This document shows, piece by piece, positions 42,970-51,655 of a stretch of 64,000 nucleotides of DNA. Position 1 is the first letter of the stretch, and each line of letters starts with the position of its first letter. The position numbers and the translations under genes are program-made. The stretch comes from Rhodobacterales bacterium HKCCE3408 (lineage in GTDB: Bacteria > Pseudomonadota > Alphaproteobacteria > Rhodobacterales > Rhodobacteraceae): NCBI GenBank assembly GCA_015689705.1, contig WVSN01000005.1:124001-188000 (forward strand), read 5' to 3'. The notes below the pieces were generated by a model that did no database searches, was not told the origin of the DNA, and worked only from the letters and a program-made list of their open reading frames with translations.

Positions 42970-43564
42970 GGCTGGCCACGAAGTGCAGGCCACGGCCGAA
43001 GATCGCGCTGAACGGCGCGGGATAGAGCGGAACGTCGGTTGTAAAGCTGTCCATCTCGAGACCCGCCGCCTCGAACCACCGGTCCCAAGTCGACCGGCTG
43101 GCATAATTGTACGGCAGCACGACCCCGTGCGGCGCGTTGCCGACCCAGTCCATGAACCGCAGGGTGGCATGGTCCAGCAGTGTCTCGGACAGGTGATCCT
43201 TGATGAGAACGGCGCGCCGCGCAACGCGCGCGGCCTCGGCGATCAGGGCCCCTGGATCGTCAGTGTGATGCAGCACATCGACGAAGCTGACGGCGTCGAA
43301 GCTGTTGTCGGGATGGGGAATGGTCTTGCCGTCGAACAGCGTGACAGGGATGTGCGTCGACGGACGCAGCATCACGTCGATCCCCTCGACGGACGCACCG
43401 GGCGCACGACCCGCGATCATCGCGGCAATCCGGCCATCGCCCGTACCGACATCCAGAAGACGCGCCCCGGCCGGCAATAGCGGCGCGAGCGTGTCGGTTA
43501 TCGCGCTGACACGGCGTTCGAATACGGTCCTTGCGTGGACCTGGCCGAGAACGGCTGCGACCAT
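42953..43564 (-). CDS. SAM-dependent methyltransferase
   Basis: This 203-residue class I methyltransferase has the SAM-binding motif LLDVGTGDGRIAAMIAG, the post-I acidic region VEGIDVMLRP and motif III-like FDAVSFVDVLHHTDDPGALI, as in Methyltransf_11. The acceptor is unknown; small enzymes of this kind often methylate glycans or lipids in such clusters. The ATG is at 43564. It converges on gtrA with a 17-base overlap. Confidence 0.82.
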   Translation of the reverse strand: MVAAVLGQVHARTVFERRVSAITDTLAPLLPAGARLLDVGTGDGRIAAMIAGRAPGASVEGIDVMLRPSTHIPVTLFDGKTIPHPDNSFDAVSFVDVLHHTDDPGALIAEAARVARRAVLIKDHLSETLLDHATLRFMDWVGNAPHGVVLPYNYASRSTWDRWFEAAGLEMDSFTTDVPLYPAPFSAIFGRGLHFVASLTPAA

Positions 43565-43667
43565 CGGATGCCCCTTTTCCGGATGCGCCCGGCAAGGGGC
43601 GCGGTCGGCACGTTCTCGTCGATAATGTCGGCGAGATTATGACGCCGCAAACCCGGATGGGACACGG

Positions 43668-44423
43668 TCAGATTGCGAGGTATTCCTCGCGCAGCTGCGA
43701 GTTGTCGAGCACTTCCTTGGCGCTGCCGTCGAACACCACCCGCCCGGTATCGAGAATGACCGACCGATCCGCGAGGTCGAGCGCGGCGATCGCGTTCTGC
43801 TCGACGATGATCGTCGTGATGCCCTGTTCGCGGATGACGTTCAGGGTCTTGGCGATCTCCTGCACGATGACCGGCGCCAGACCCTCGTAGGGCTCGTCGA
43901 GCAGCAGGAGCTTGATGTCACGTGCCAGGGCCCGGGCGATGGCCAGCATCTGCTGTTCGCCCCCCGAGAGCGTGACGCCCTCCTGCTTACGGCGCTCGCC
44001 GAGGCGCGGGAAGAGCTCGTAGATGCGGTCGAGCGACCAGCCGACCGGCGGCGCGATCTGCGCGAGCCGCAGATTCTCCTCGACCGTCAGACCGGGAATG
44101 ATGCGCCGGTCCTCGGGCACGAGCGCCAGACCGATCCCGGCGGCCTGGTGGCTGCGCATTGAATGGAGCGGCTGGTGGTTGAGCCAGATCTCACCGTGGC
44201 GAAGCTCGGGATTGTCGACCCGCGCGATGGTCCGCAGCGTCGACGTCTTGCCGGCGCCGTTCCGGCCGAGCAGCGCCAGGATCTCGCCCTCGTGCACGTT
44301 GAACGACACGCCCTGCACGATGTAGCTCTCGCCGTAATAGGCATCGACGTTCCACACGGAAAGATAGGCCGGAGCCGTCGCGGCGTGGTTCGAATTCGGA
44401 TCCCAGTTCGGGTTGGCGGTCAT
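43668..44423 (-). CDS. livF: Branched-chain amino acid-type ABC transporter, ATP-binding protein LivF
   Basis: This 251-residue ABC ATPase has Walker A (LLGRNGAGKTSTLRTI), signature LSGGEQQMLAIARAL, Walker B (LLLLDEPYEGLAP) and a switch His replaced by Gln (IIVEQNAIAALDLADR), as is normal for LivF. It is the last gene of the livK-H-M-G-F run on the minus strand, 15 bases after livG. Together these import branched-chain amino acids or similar substrates. Confidence 0.92.
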   Translation of the reverse strand: MTANPNWDPNSNHAATAPAYLSVWNVDAYYGESYIVQGVSFNVHEGEILALLGRNGAGKTSTLRTIARVDNPELRHGEIWLNHQPLHSMRSHQAAGIGLALVPEDRRIIPGLTVEENLRLAQIAPPVGWSLDRIYELFPRLGERRKQEGVTLSGGEQQMLAIARALARDIKLLLLDEPYEGLAPVIVQEIAKTLNVIREQGITTIIVEQNAIAALDLADRSVILDTGRVVFDGSAKEVLDNSQLREEYLAI

Positions 44424-44438
44424 GTGCTTCTGTCTCCG

Positions 44439-45197
44439 TCAGACGTGCGCTTCGCCGAGATAGGCCTCGCGAACCTTCGGGTTGCCCTTGATCTTCTCCG
44501 GCGTGTCCTCGACCAGCGGCGTGCCTTGCGCCAGCACGGTCACCCGGTCGGCGAGGCTGAAGACGACGTGCATGTCGTGTTCGATGATCGCCATGGTCAG
44601 ATTGCGCTTCTGGCGGATCTGCTTGAGCAGTTCGATGGTATTGTTGGTGTCCGCACGGGCCATGCCCGCCGTCGGCTCATCCAGGAGCAGAAGCTTCGGC
44701 TGCTGCACTAGGCACATGGCCATCTCCAGCCGCCGCTTGTCGCCGCGCGACAGAGACGCGGCGTGCATGTCGCGCTTGTCCAGCATGTGGACCTCGTCAA
44801 GCATCTCCTCGGCTTCTTCGATAATCGCGCGTTCGTCGGTGATGGTCTCGTAGGCATGCATCCGGAACGACCCGTCGCGGCGCGCGAAGCACGGGATCAG
44901 CATGTTCTCCATCACCGTCAGGTCGCCGAAGATCTCTGGCGTCTGGAACACCCGGCTGATGCCCATCTGATTGATCTCGTGCGGCTTGCGCCCCAGCAGG
45001 CTCTTGCCTTCGAAGGTGACCGACCCGGTGTCGGGGATCAGCTTCCCGACAAGGCAGTTCAGCAGGGTCGATTTGCCCGCGCCGTTCGGCCCGATGATCG
45101 CGTGGCACGATCCCTCGGCCACACTGAGGTTGACGTCTCCAAGCGCCTGCAGGCCGCCGAAGCGCTTGTTGACGCCCTTGATCTCGAGAATGCCCAT
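44439..45197 (-). CDS. livG: Branched-chain amino acid-type ABC transporter, ATP-binding protein LivG
   Basis: This 252-residue ABC ATPase has Walker A (AIIGPNGAGKSTLLNCLVG), Walker B (LLLLDEPTAGMA) and the LivG-type switch AIIEHDMHVVFSLADR. Its signature region reads LSRGDKRRLEMAMCL, not the usual LSGGQ; LivG-like subunits often vary here. It pairs with LivF to energise LivHM. The ATG at 45197 lies 14 bases past the livM stop. Confidence 0.92.
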   Translation of the reverse strand: MGILEIKGVNKRFGGLQALGDVNLSVAEGSCHAIIGPNGAGKSTLLNCLVGKLIPDTGSVTFEGKSLLGRKPHEINQMGISRVFQTPEIFGDLTVMENMLIPCFARRDGSFRMHAYETITDERAIIEEAEEMLDEVHMLDKRDMHAASLSRGDKRRLEMAMCLVQQPKLLLLDEPTAGMARADTNNTIELLKQIRQKRNLTMAIIEHDMHVVFSLADRVTVLAQGTPLVEDTPEKIKGNPKVREAYLGEAHV

Positions 45198-45211
45198 CTC
45201 TGTTCCGTCCC

Positions 45212-46420
45212 CTACTCGCCCGGCCGCCGTTCGGGTTCACCCGACAACGCGCCTACTTCGCCCCGATTGCGCCGGAAGAACCGGGCGATCAGGCGACCGG
45301 CCTGAACGATACCGCCGGGCAGGAAGATCACGACGAGCATGAAGACCGCGCCGAGCGTCAGGTGCCAGCCTTCGCCAACGAAGGGCTCGACCACCGTGAC
45401 CAGCGTATTCTCCGCCCAGTCGGGCAGGCCGCCAAACCACTGGTGCAGCACGTTCTCGTTGATCGTGGAGATGATCGACTCGAGATACGCGATGACGCCT
45501 GCGCCGAGGACGGGACCGATCAGGGTGCCGGCACCGCCGAGGATCGTCATCAGCACGACCTCGCCGCTTGCCGTCCACAGCATGCGCTCGGCACCAGCCA
45601 GAGGATCCATCGCGACCATGAGCCCGCCCGCAAGCCCGGCATACATGCCGGAGATAACGAAGGCGGCCAGCGCATAGGGGCGCGAGTTGAGGCCCGTGTA
45701 GCTCATCCGGCTCTGGTTCGATTTCACAGCACGCAGCATCAGGCCGAAGGGCGACCGGAACAGGCGGATCGTCAGGAAGAAGGCGACCGCGAAGATCACT
45801 GCCGCGAAGTAGTACCCGGCGGAGAAGGTGAACGACCACGCGCCGAAGTCGATCGTCGTGGCGCTGTTCATCTCAAGCCCGAAGAAATGCGGAACCGGGA
45901 TGTTTCCTGACTCGGTCCGGCTGATCCCGATGATCCGCGGATCGTCGAGCGACAGCTGCAGACCTGTCTCGCCGCCCGTGATCGGCGTCAGCACCGAATA
46001 GGCCAGTGAATAGCTCATCTGGGCAAAGGCGAGCGTCAGGATCGAGAAGTAGATCCCCGACCGCCGGAGAGAGATGAATCCGATCAGGAGCGCGAACACC
46101 CCGGCCGTCAGGGTCGACACGATCAGCGCAGGGACGACGTTCATCGTCAGCAGCTTGAACATCCACACGCCGGCATAGGAGCCGACGCCGAGGAACGCGG
46201 CGTGACCGAAGGACAGGTATCCCGTGAGGCCGAACAGAATGTTGAAGCCGACCGCGAAGAGACCGAAGATGATGAGCTTCTGCATCAGGTCCGGATAGCC
46301 CGCGTTAAACTGCGCGAGGCCCGACGTGTCCGGGAACGGGTTCAGCAGGAAAGGCGCGAAGATCAGGAGCGCCAGGACGATGAGATACAGGCGGAGATCG
46401 CTCTTTTTCAGACCGAGCAT
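45212..46420 (-). CDS. livM: Branched-chain amino acid-type ABC transporter permease LivM
   Basis: This 402-residue permease has about ten hydrophobic segments and the LivM hallmarks: [20 protein letters not shown] near the N-terminus, [20 protein letters not shown] and [20 protein letters not shown]. It forms the transmembrane channel with LivH. It ends 14 bases before livG starts and begins three bases after the livH stop, so the genes are co-transcribed. Confidence 0.92.
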   Translation of the reverse strand: MLGLKKSDLRLYLIVLALLIFAPFLLNPFPDTSGLAQFNAGYPDLMQKLIIFGLFAVGFNILFGLTGYLSFGHAAFLGVGSYAGVWMFKLLTMNVVPALIVSTLTAGVFALLIGFISLRRSGIYFSILTLAFAQMSYSLAYSVLTPITGGETGLQLSLDDPRIIGISRTESGNIPVPHFFGLEMNSATTIDFGAWSFTFSAGYYFAAVIFAVAFFLTIRLFRSPFGLMLRAVKSNQSRMSYTGLNSRPYALAAFVISGMYAGLAGGLMVAMDPLAGAERMLWTASGEVVLMTILGGAGTLIGPVLGAGVIAYLESIISTINENVLHQWFGGLPDWAENTLVTVVEPFVGEGWHLTLGAVFMLVVIFLPGGIVQAGRLIARFFRRNRGEVGALSGEPERRPGE

Positions 46421-46423
46421 CGG

Positions 46424-47461
46424 TTATTCCTCCATCACGCCCTTGCGACCCATCAGGCCGCGCGGACGGGTCAGCAGGACGATGATCGCCACGAGGTAGA
46501 TCACGACCTGGTTGATGCCGGGAATGAGTTCGATCACTTCGGTCATCGATGCGAAGCTCTGCAGGATGCCGAGCAGGAAACCGGCGGCGACGGCACCGGG
46601 AAGAGAGCCCATGCCGCCGACCACGACGACGACGAAGCTGAGAACAAGAAAGTCCATGCCCATGTGGTAGTTCGGACTGAGGATCGGCGTATACATCACC
46701 CCGGCCATGCCGGCGACGATGGCCGCCAGCGCGAACATCACGACGAACCGTTTGTCGATGTCGATACCGAGAAGTCCCACGGTCTCGCGATCGGCCATGC
46801 CGGCCCGGACCACCATGCCGAAGGTCGTGAATTGGAGGAAGGCGAAGACCCCGCCGATCACCACCGCGGCGAAACCGAAATAGACCAGTCGCCAGTATGG
46901 ATACATGATCGTGTAGGGATCGAAGCCGAGAACCTGCCCGAAGTCGAACGAGCCGACGAACACGTCAGGGGCGGGTGTCGGGATCGGGTTCGCGCCGTAA
47001 TAGTGCTTGATGATTTCCTGCAGCACGATGGCGAGGCCGAACGTGACCAGGATCTGATCGGCGTGCGGGCGCTTGTAGAAGAAGCGGATCAGGCCGCGCT
47101 CCATCGCGACGCCGATCAGCGCCATCACGGGGATCGCGACAAGGATCGAGATCGGGACCGCCCAGTCGATGATCGTACCGCCGACCTCAGGACCGAACCA
47201 GTGCTCGACATACGGCGTTTCCCGTGCGGTGCCGAAGCTGAAGCCCCCGGCCGACGTGCCGGTCGCCCCTTCCGGGACGAAACCAAGCGTCAGGACACGC
47301 TGCATGGTGACGGCGACGAAGGCCCCGAGCATGAACAGCGCACCGTGTGCGAAGTTCACCACGCCGAGCGTGCCGAAGATCAGCGTAAGCCCCAGGGCGA
47401 TCAGCGCGTAGGCCGATCCCTTGTCGAGGCCGTTCAGGATTTGCAGGATGATCGCTTCCAA
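46424..47461 (-). CDS. livH: Branched-chain amino acid-type ABC transporter permease LivH
   Basis: This 345-residue permease begins with the typical LivH sequence ILNGLDKGSAYALIALGLTL and IFGTLGVVNFAHGALFMLGA. It carries an insertion of about 40 residues after the second helix (FVPEGATGTSAGGFSFGTAR). The start codon is TTG at 47461, supported by a GGGGGG run upstream and the conserved N-terminus. It is separated from livK by 117 bases containing a strong hairpin, so it should be expressed below the binding protein. Confidence 0.9.
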   Translation of the reverse strand: MEAIILQILNGLDKGSAYALIALGLTLIFGTLGVVNFAHGALFMLGAFVAVTMQRVLTLGFVPEGATGTSAGGFSFGTARETPYVEHWFGPEVGGTIIDWAVPISILVAIPVMALIGVAMERGLIRFFYKRPHADQILVTFGLAIVLQEIIKHYYGANPIPTPAPDVFVGSFDFGQVLGFDPYTIMYPYWRLVYFGFAAVVIGGVFAFLQFTTFGMVVRAGMADRETVGLLGIDIDKRFVVMFALAAIVAGMAGVMYTPILSPNYHMGMDFLVLSFVVVVVGGMGSLPGAVAAGFLLGILQSFASMTEVIELIPGINQVVIYLVAIIVLLTRPRGLMGRKGVMEE

Positions 47462-47533
47462 CGCGTGTCGCCCCCCGTCAGGTGTCCCGTCTTTCAGTGC
47501 GAAGACCGCGCTTCTCCCCGTGCGCGGTCAAAA

Positions 47534-47561
47534 CTCCCGGGCGCATCTCTGCGCCCGGGAG
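47534..47561 (-). terminator. Intercistronic attenuator/terminator between livK and livH
   Basis: CTCCCGGGCGCA (47534-47545) and TGCGCCCGGGAG (47550-47561) form a perfect 12-base stem with loop TCTC. On the minus strand it follows the livK stop by 17 bases and is followed by TTTT. Partial termination here would yield excess binding protein over permease, as in many ABC operons. Confidence 0.8.
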
Positions 47562-47578
47562 CATGATCAAGTCAGGCC

Positions 47579-48955
47579 TCAGGCGCCCGGGTTGCAGGTG
47601 CCGAGTTCGCCGCCCTGGAAGTCCGGGTGATCCGGCGCGTAGGTCGCATCCTCGCGCGTCGTCACGTTGACGATCTCCACGAGGTCGAACTCGTTCTCCG
47701 GGTTCTCCTTGCCGCGCACGACGACCACGTCCTTGAAGCACTGGTGGTCATCGGCCCGGTAGAGCGTCGGCCCGTTGCCGAGACCGTCGAACTCGAGCCC
47801 CTCCAGAGCCTCGACCACCGCGCAGGGGTTGAAGCTGCCAGCACGGGTGACGGCGTCGGCGTAGAGGATGGTTTGCGCGTAGCACGTCTGCGCCGCCTGG
47901 CTCGGCGGGCGGTTGTACTTCGCGGCAAAGCTCTCGACGAAGGCGTTCGTGCCGCGGTAGCGGTCGCCAAGCTGGTTCTCGAGCTTCCAGTCCCAGTTCT
48001 GCGAGCCGGGGATCCCGGCAATGGCGGTACCGGCACCCTGTGCCATGAGCTCGGAGTAGAGCGGCACGACGATGGCGAAGTCCTTGCCGTTGACCGTGAG
48101 GTCGCGCAGGCCGAACTGGACCGCCTGGGTCAGCGAGTTGACCATGTCGCCGCCGTAGTGGTTCAGGACCAGCACGTCGGCACCCGAGTTCGCGACAGGC
48201 GTCAGGTAGGCCGAGAAGTCGCCCGCGCCCACAGGCGTCAGAACGGTGTTGACGGTCTCCCATCCGAGCGCTTCGGTGTAGGTCCGCATCGAGCCTTCCT
48301 GCGACCAGCCCCAGGTGTAGTCGGCGGTCAGGTGGTAGGCCTTGCGGTCGTTGCCGAACTGTTCGCTGAGGATCGGGGCAAGCGCCCGGCCCGACATCTC
48401 GGTGTTGAAGAAATGCCGGAAACCGTTGGCACGGCGGTCCTTGCCCGTCGTGTCGTTGGAGTGCGTCAGACCGGCCATGAAGATCACGCCGGCGTCCTGG
48501 CACAGACCCTGGACGGCAATGGCGACGCCCGAGGACGAACCGCCGGAAATCATGATAGCGCCGTCACGCTCGATCATCGAGCGGGCCGAAGAGCGGGCCG
48601 CATCCGAAGACGTCTGCGTGTCGCCAGTCACAAACTCGACGCGGCGGCCGAGGATACCGGAGCCATCGAGGTTCTGCTCCGAGAAGGTGTTCAGCATACC
48701 GCCGTCGCCCTCACCGTTCAGGTGCTCGACGGCCAGTTCGAAGGCGCGAAGCTCGTCGGCGCCCTCGTCGGCATATGCGCCGGTCTGCGGCACGTTGAAG
48801 CCGAGCGTGACGACATCCGGGCCCGGGGCGTTGGTGAAGCCGGTGTGGGCATCGGCCCAGACGGCACCGGTGAAGATTGTCGGCGTTGCCAGCGTGACAC
48901 CGGTCGCGGCACCGACTTTGAGAATCCCGCGGCGCGAGACGTTCCTGTCTTTCAT
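47579..48955 (-). CDS. Branched-chain amino acid-type ABC transporter substrate-binding protein, Tat-exported
   Basis: This 458-residue type I periplasmic binding protein has a twin-arginine signal (NVSRRGILKVGAATG) and mature start near ADAHTGF. The Peripla_BP_6 fold is visible in VVTLGFNVPQTGAYADEGAD, SSARSMIERDGAIMISGGSS and FMAGLTHSNDT. Tat export implies folding before secretion. The ligand is not certain: branched-chain amino acids, amides and aromatic acids are all carried by this family. GGAGGACATTATG supports the ATG at 48955. The 199-base region upstream to the next gene is partly A/T-rich and should hold its promoter; no clear -35/-10 pair was identified. Confidence 0.88.
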   Translation of the reverse strand: MKDRNVSRRGILKVGAATGVTLATPTIFTGAVWADAHTGFTNAPGPDVVTLGFNVPQTGAYADEGADELRAFELAVEHLNGEGDGGMLNTFSEQNLDGSGILGRRVEFVTGDTQTSSDAARSSARSMIERDGAIMISGGSSSGVAIAVQGLCQDAGVIFMAGLTHSNDTTGKDRRANGFRHFFNTEMSGRALAPILSEQFGNDRKAYHLTADYTWGWSQEGSMRTYTEALGWETVNTVLTPVGAGDFSAYLTPVANSGADVLVLNHYGGDMVNSLTQAVQFGLRDLTVNGKDFAIVVPLYSELMAQGAGTAIAGIPGSQNWDWKLENQLGDRYRGTNAFVESFAAKYNRPPSQAAQTCYAQTILYADAVTRAGSFNPCAVVEALEGLEFDGLGNGPTLYRADDHQCFKDVVVVRGKENPENEFDLVEIVNVTTREDATYAPDHPDFQGGELGTCNPGA

Positions 48956-49154
48956 AATGTCCTCCCTGTTCGGAATGCCCGGCGGCGAGTGAACCCGCAC
49001 GGCCCGGCATTCGCGAGGAGGCTCCTCATTGACAAGAAAATTAGCAACCGGTGTTTCGGCGCGAAAGATCATGTTGTAAATTTTTTCACACCAGAACTCG
49101 GCCAGATTTTAATTTCTTTACTCAACTGGCTTCTGGCGCTCAGGAGGCCTGAGA

Positions 49155-50336
49155 TCACTCCAGGAAATAGTCGTGAATTATCGGCTGGTAACCCGAACCA
49201 AGCGCGCCCGCCATCCGTCCGAGCCGTCCCTCACGCAGCGCAAATGGATGAATACCCCGGGTGTCGAGGGACGCGACGGCTTCACGTGTGCCGTCGACCA
49301 GCCGGGTCAGGATGGACCGGGGCAGGTTACCGTCGATCACCACCGTTGGGACGTCCAGGAGCGCGACGGCGGCAACGCTCGCTGCGGCCAGCGCTTCGAC
49401 GGTTTCCCCGATCCACGTATCGAGCAGATCATCGTGCCCGGTCCAGCCCGGCTCGTCGAAAAAACGTGGCGCCCCGCCGGGCATCCGCGCCTCGATCCGC
49501 GCCTCGAGCGTGTATTTGGACGCCAGAGCGATGAGCTGCTGCCAGCTTCCATCGGAAGCCCGGATCGGCAGCGAGCCGAAGGCACCGGCATTGCCGGTCG
49601 ATCCGACATGCAGCCTGTTGCCGAGCACGAGCCCGCCGCCAATGAACGACCCGATATAGAGATACGCGAAATCCGTCAGGTCGCTGGCCGCGCCGAACAT
49701 GTGCTCACCCGTGCAGGCCATCGAAGCGTCATTGCCGATCGTGACGGGCAGTCCGGTCACGGCGGCGAACTCAGCCTGCATGTCGAAGTCCTTCCAGCGC
49801 AGCATGTCGTCGCGCGGCACCGGCGTGTCATCGAGCCATTTCCACATCTCGAACGGGGCACCGACCCCGAGCCCGGAGATCCGCGACCGCGCGCCCGGGG
49901 CGAGTGGCGCTGCGAGACGGTCGACCCCCTCGGCGACAATGCTCCGGATCCTGCCGGGGGCCGGATAAGGGAAGCGTTCGGTCAGGTGTCCGTGAACCCG
50001 CCCGACGAAATCGAGCAACACGAGATCAGCCGTCCGTCGACCTATTCGCAGTCCGACGGCGTAGGCTCCGTCCGGGTTGAGCCCGATTGGCGTCAGCGGC
50101 TTGCCGACCTTTCCCCGGACAGGCTCTCCCCGTCGGACCAGCCCGTCAGCCTCGAGACCGCGCGTGATGACCGACGCCGACTGCGCCGACAGCCCGGCAA
50201 GCCGCGCCAGATCGACCGAGGCCAGCGGCCCCAGCCGCTGGATGAGCGCCAGGATACGGCGCTCGTTCGCGCTTCGCCGGGGCCGAAGAACGTCGACCGG
50301 CCCCGTATCGGCGGGTCCGCCGTCATGCGCCGCCAT
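49155..50336 (-). CDS. ROK-family transcriptional regulator
   Basis: This 393-residue regulator has an N-terminal winged helix (SVDLARLAGLSAQSASVITR) and a C-terminal ROK sugar-kinase-like domain (VTIGNDASMACTGEHMFGAA, YIGSFIGGGLVLGNRLHVGS, GNAGAFGSLPIRA). The cysteine-rich zinc motif of classical ROK proteins is not evident. It diverges from frcB, and the palindrome at 50378-50396 between the two is the probable operator. ROK regulators respond to the transported sugar or its phosphate; the ligand here is unknown. ATG at 50336. Confidence 0.9.
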   Translation of the reverse strand: MAAHDGGPADTGPVDVLRPRRSANERRILALIQRLGPLASVDLARLAGLSAQSASVITRGLEADGLVRRGEPVRGKVGKPLTPIGLNPDGAYAVGLRIGRRTADLVLLDFVGRVHGHLTERFPYPAPGRIRSIVAEGVDRLAAPLAPGARSRISGLGVGAPFEMWKWLDDTPVPRDDMLRWKDFDMQAEFAAVTGLPVTIGNDASMACTGEHMFGAASDLTDFAYLYIGSFIGGGLVLGNRLHVGSTGNAGAFGSLPIRASDGSWQQLIALASKYTLEARIEARMPGGAPRFFDEPGWTGHDDLLDTWIGETVEALAAASVAAVALLDVPTVVIDGNLPRSILTRLVDGTREAVASLDTRGIHPFALREGRLGRMAGALGSGYQPIIHDYFLE

Positions 50337-50377
50337 GCCCAGTCCTCCTTGGCCAAAATGAAACCATTGGCCTATTT

Positions 50378-50396
50378 ATAAATCAAGTTGATTTAT
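50378..50396. promoter_or_regulatory. Candidate ROK operator: 19-base perfect palindrome
   Basis: ATAAATCAA-G-TTGATTTAT is a perfect inverted repeat with 9-base arms in an A/T-rich island, four bases upstream of the frcB -35 box and 42 bases from the ROK start codon. A/T-rich palindromes around a central G/C are typical for NagC/Mlc/XylR-like ROK repressors. It could control both divergent genes. Confidence 0.75.
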
Positions 50397-50399
50397 TTA

Positions 50400-50428
50400 T
50401 TGACGTCGCGTCGCGACTCACGCACAAT
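50400..50428 (+). promoter_or_regulatory. Sigma-70-type promoter of frcBCA
   Basis: TTGACG (50400-50405) and CACAAT (50423-50428) have an ideal 17-base spacer. The spacer contains a second short palindrome, GTCGCG-T-CGCGAC (50405-50417). The transcript would start about 70 bases before the frcB ATG. Confidence 0.65.
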
Positions 50429-50504
50429 CCGTCCGTCCCGCATCTGAAGCGGGTGAACTGCCGTCCCGGGCTGAAGGAGCCCGGACAATTGGGAGGAACG
50501 ACGG

Positions 50505-51527
50505 ATGAAGAAACTGCTCGCCACTTCGGCGGTCGGTCTGATGATCACCAGCGGCGCGGCGCTTGCCGATGCCCACGGCGATGTCAGCGCCTGCCTGATC
50601 ACCAAGACCGACACCAACCCGTTCTTCGTGAAGATGCGCGAAGGTGCCACTGCGGCGGCCGAGGAACTCGGCATCGAGCTGTTCACGTATGCCGGCCAGA
50701 TCGACGGGGACAACGAGACCCAGGTCGCGGCGATCGAAACCTGCATCGCCAACGGCGCGTCGGGCATCCTGATCACGCCGTCGATCCCCGACGCCATCGC
50801 GCCGGCCGTGCAGCAGGCACGCGATGCCGGCCTTCTGGTCATCGCGCTCGACACGCCGCTCGATCCGGCCGACGCCGCCGATGCGACCTTCGCGACGGAC
50901 AACTTCGAGGCCGGCCGCCTGATCGGCGCCTGGGCCGCGGCGCAGCTTGGTGACGATGCCGCCAACGCGCGCATCGCGTTCCTCGACCTGTTCGAGGCGC
51001 AGCCCACCGTCGACGTCCTGCGCGACCAGGGCTTCATGACCGGCTTCGGCATCGACACCGTGAACCCCGACGTCATCGGCGACGAGGATGACGACCGGAT
51101 CGTCTGCCACGAGATGACCAACGGCAACGAAGAAGGCGGCCGGACCGCGATGGAGAACTGCCTCGCGATCGACCCGTCGCTGAACGTCGTCTACACGATC
51201 AACGAACCCGCCGCGGCGGGCGCCTACGAGGCGCTGCGCGCAGCCGGTCGTGAAAACGACGTGATGATCGTGTCCATCGACGGCGGCTGCCCGGGCGTGC
51301 AGAACGTCGCCGAGGGCGTCATCGGCGCGACCTCGCAGCAATACCCGCTGCGGATGGCGCAGCTCGGGATCGAGGCCATCGCGCAGTTTGCTGCCGACGG
51401 CACCGTTCCGCAGCCTTCCGAAGGCCTCGACTTCTTCAACACCGGCACGTCGCTCGTTACCGACCAGCCCGTAGACGGTGTCGAGTCGATTTCTGTCGAG
51501 GAAGGCCTCGAGCTCTGCTGGGGCTGA
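50505..51527 (+). CDS. frcB: FrcB-like sugar ABC transporter substrate-binding protein
   Basis: This 340-residue protein has a signal peptide ([21 protein letters not shown]) and a Peripla_BP_4 fold: [40 protein letters not shown] and [20 protein letters not shown]. Overall form and the C-terminal GLELCWG are those of FrcB, the fructose/ribose/mannose-binding protein of rhizobia. GGGAGGAACGACGG supports the ATG. The sugar cannot be confirmed from sequence. No frcK-like kinase follows; amino-acid-type enzymes follow instead, so the real ligand could be different. Confidence 0.87.
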   Translation: MKKLLATSAVGLMITSGAALADAHGDVSACLITKTDTNPFFVKMREGATAAAEELGIELFTYAGQIDGDNETQVAAIETCIANGASGILITPSIPDAIAPAVQQARDAGLLVIALDTPLDPADAADATFATDNFEAGRLIGAWAAAQLGDDAANARIAFLDLFEAQPTVDVLRDQGFMTGFGIDTVNPDVIGDEDDDRIVCHEMTNGNEEGGRTAMENCLAIDPSLNVVYTINEPAAAGAYEALRAAGRENDVMIVSIDGGCPGVQNVAEGVIGATSQQYPLRMAQLGIEAIAQFAADGTVPQPSEGLDFFNTGTSLVTDQPVDGVESISVEEGLELCWG

Positions 51528-51536
51528 GGCCCGGTT

Positions 51537-51558
51537 GCGGGGGCTGACAGGCCCCCGC
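51537..51558 (+). terminator. Intercistronic stem-loop between frcB and frcC
   Basis: GCGGGGGC (51537-51544) and GCCCCCGC (51551-51558) pair perfectly around TGACAG, 9 bases after the frcB stop, with no T-run following. Such stems usually protect the 3' end of the binding-protein mRNA so that it outnumbers the permease message. Confidence 0.7.
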
Positions 51559-51655
51559 CGTATCCGGTAACCTTGCACAAAACAAGAAAGTTCCGCGCCC
51601 GATCTTGCTGGCGCGGAACACCCGGAGGGGCTTGCGCCGTGGGAGGGCCGCCACC

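Noticed and set aside
47627-49534. A 635-codon plus-strand open frame opposite the liv binding-protein gene.
   Set aside because: The minus strand encodes a full Tat-exported binding protein with good RBS and operon context; the plus-strand peptide is low-complexity Arg/Val/Gly-rich shadow.
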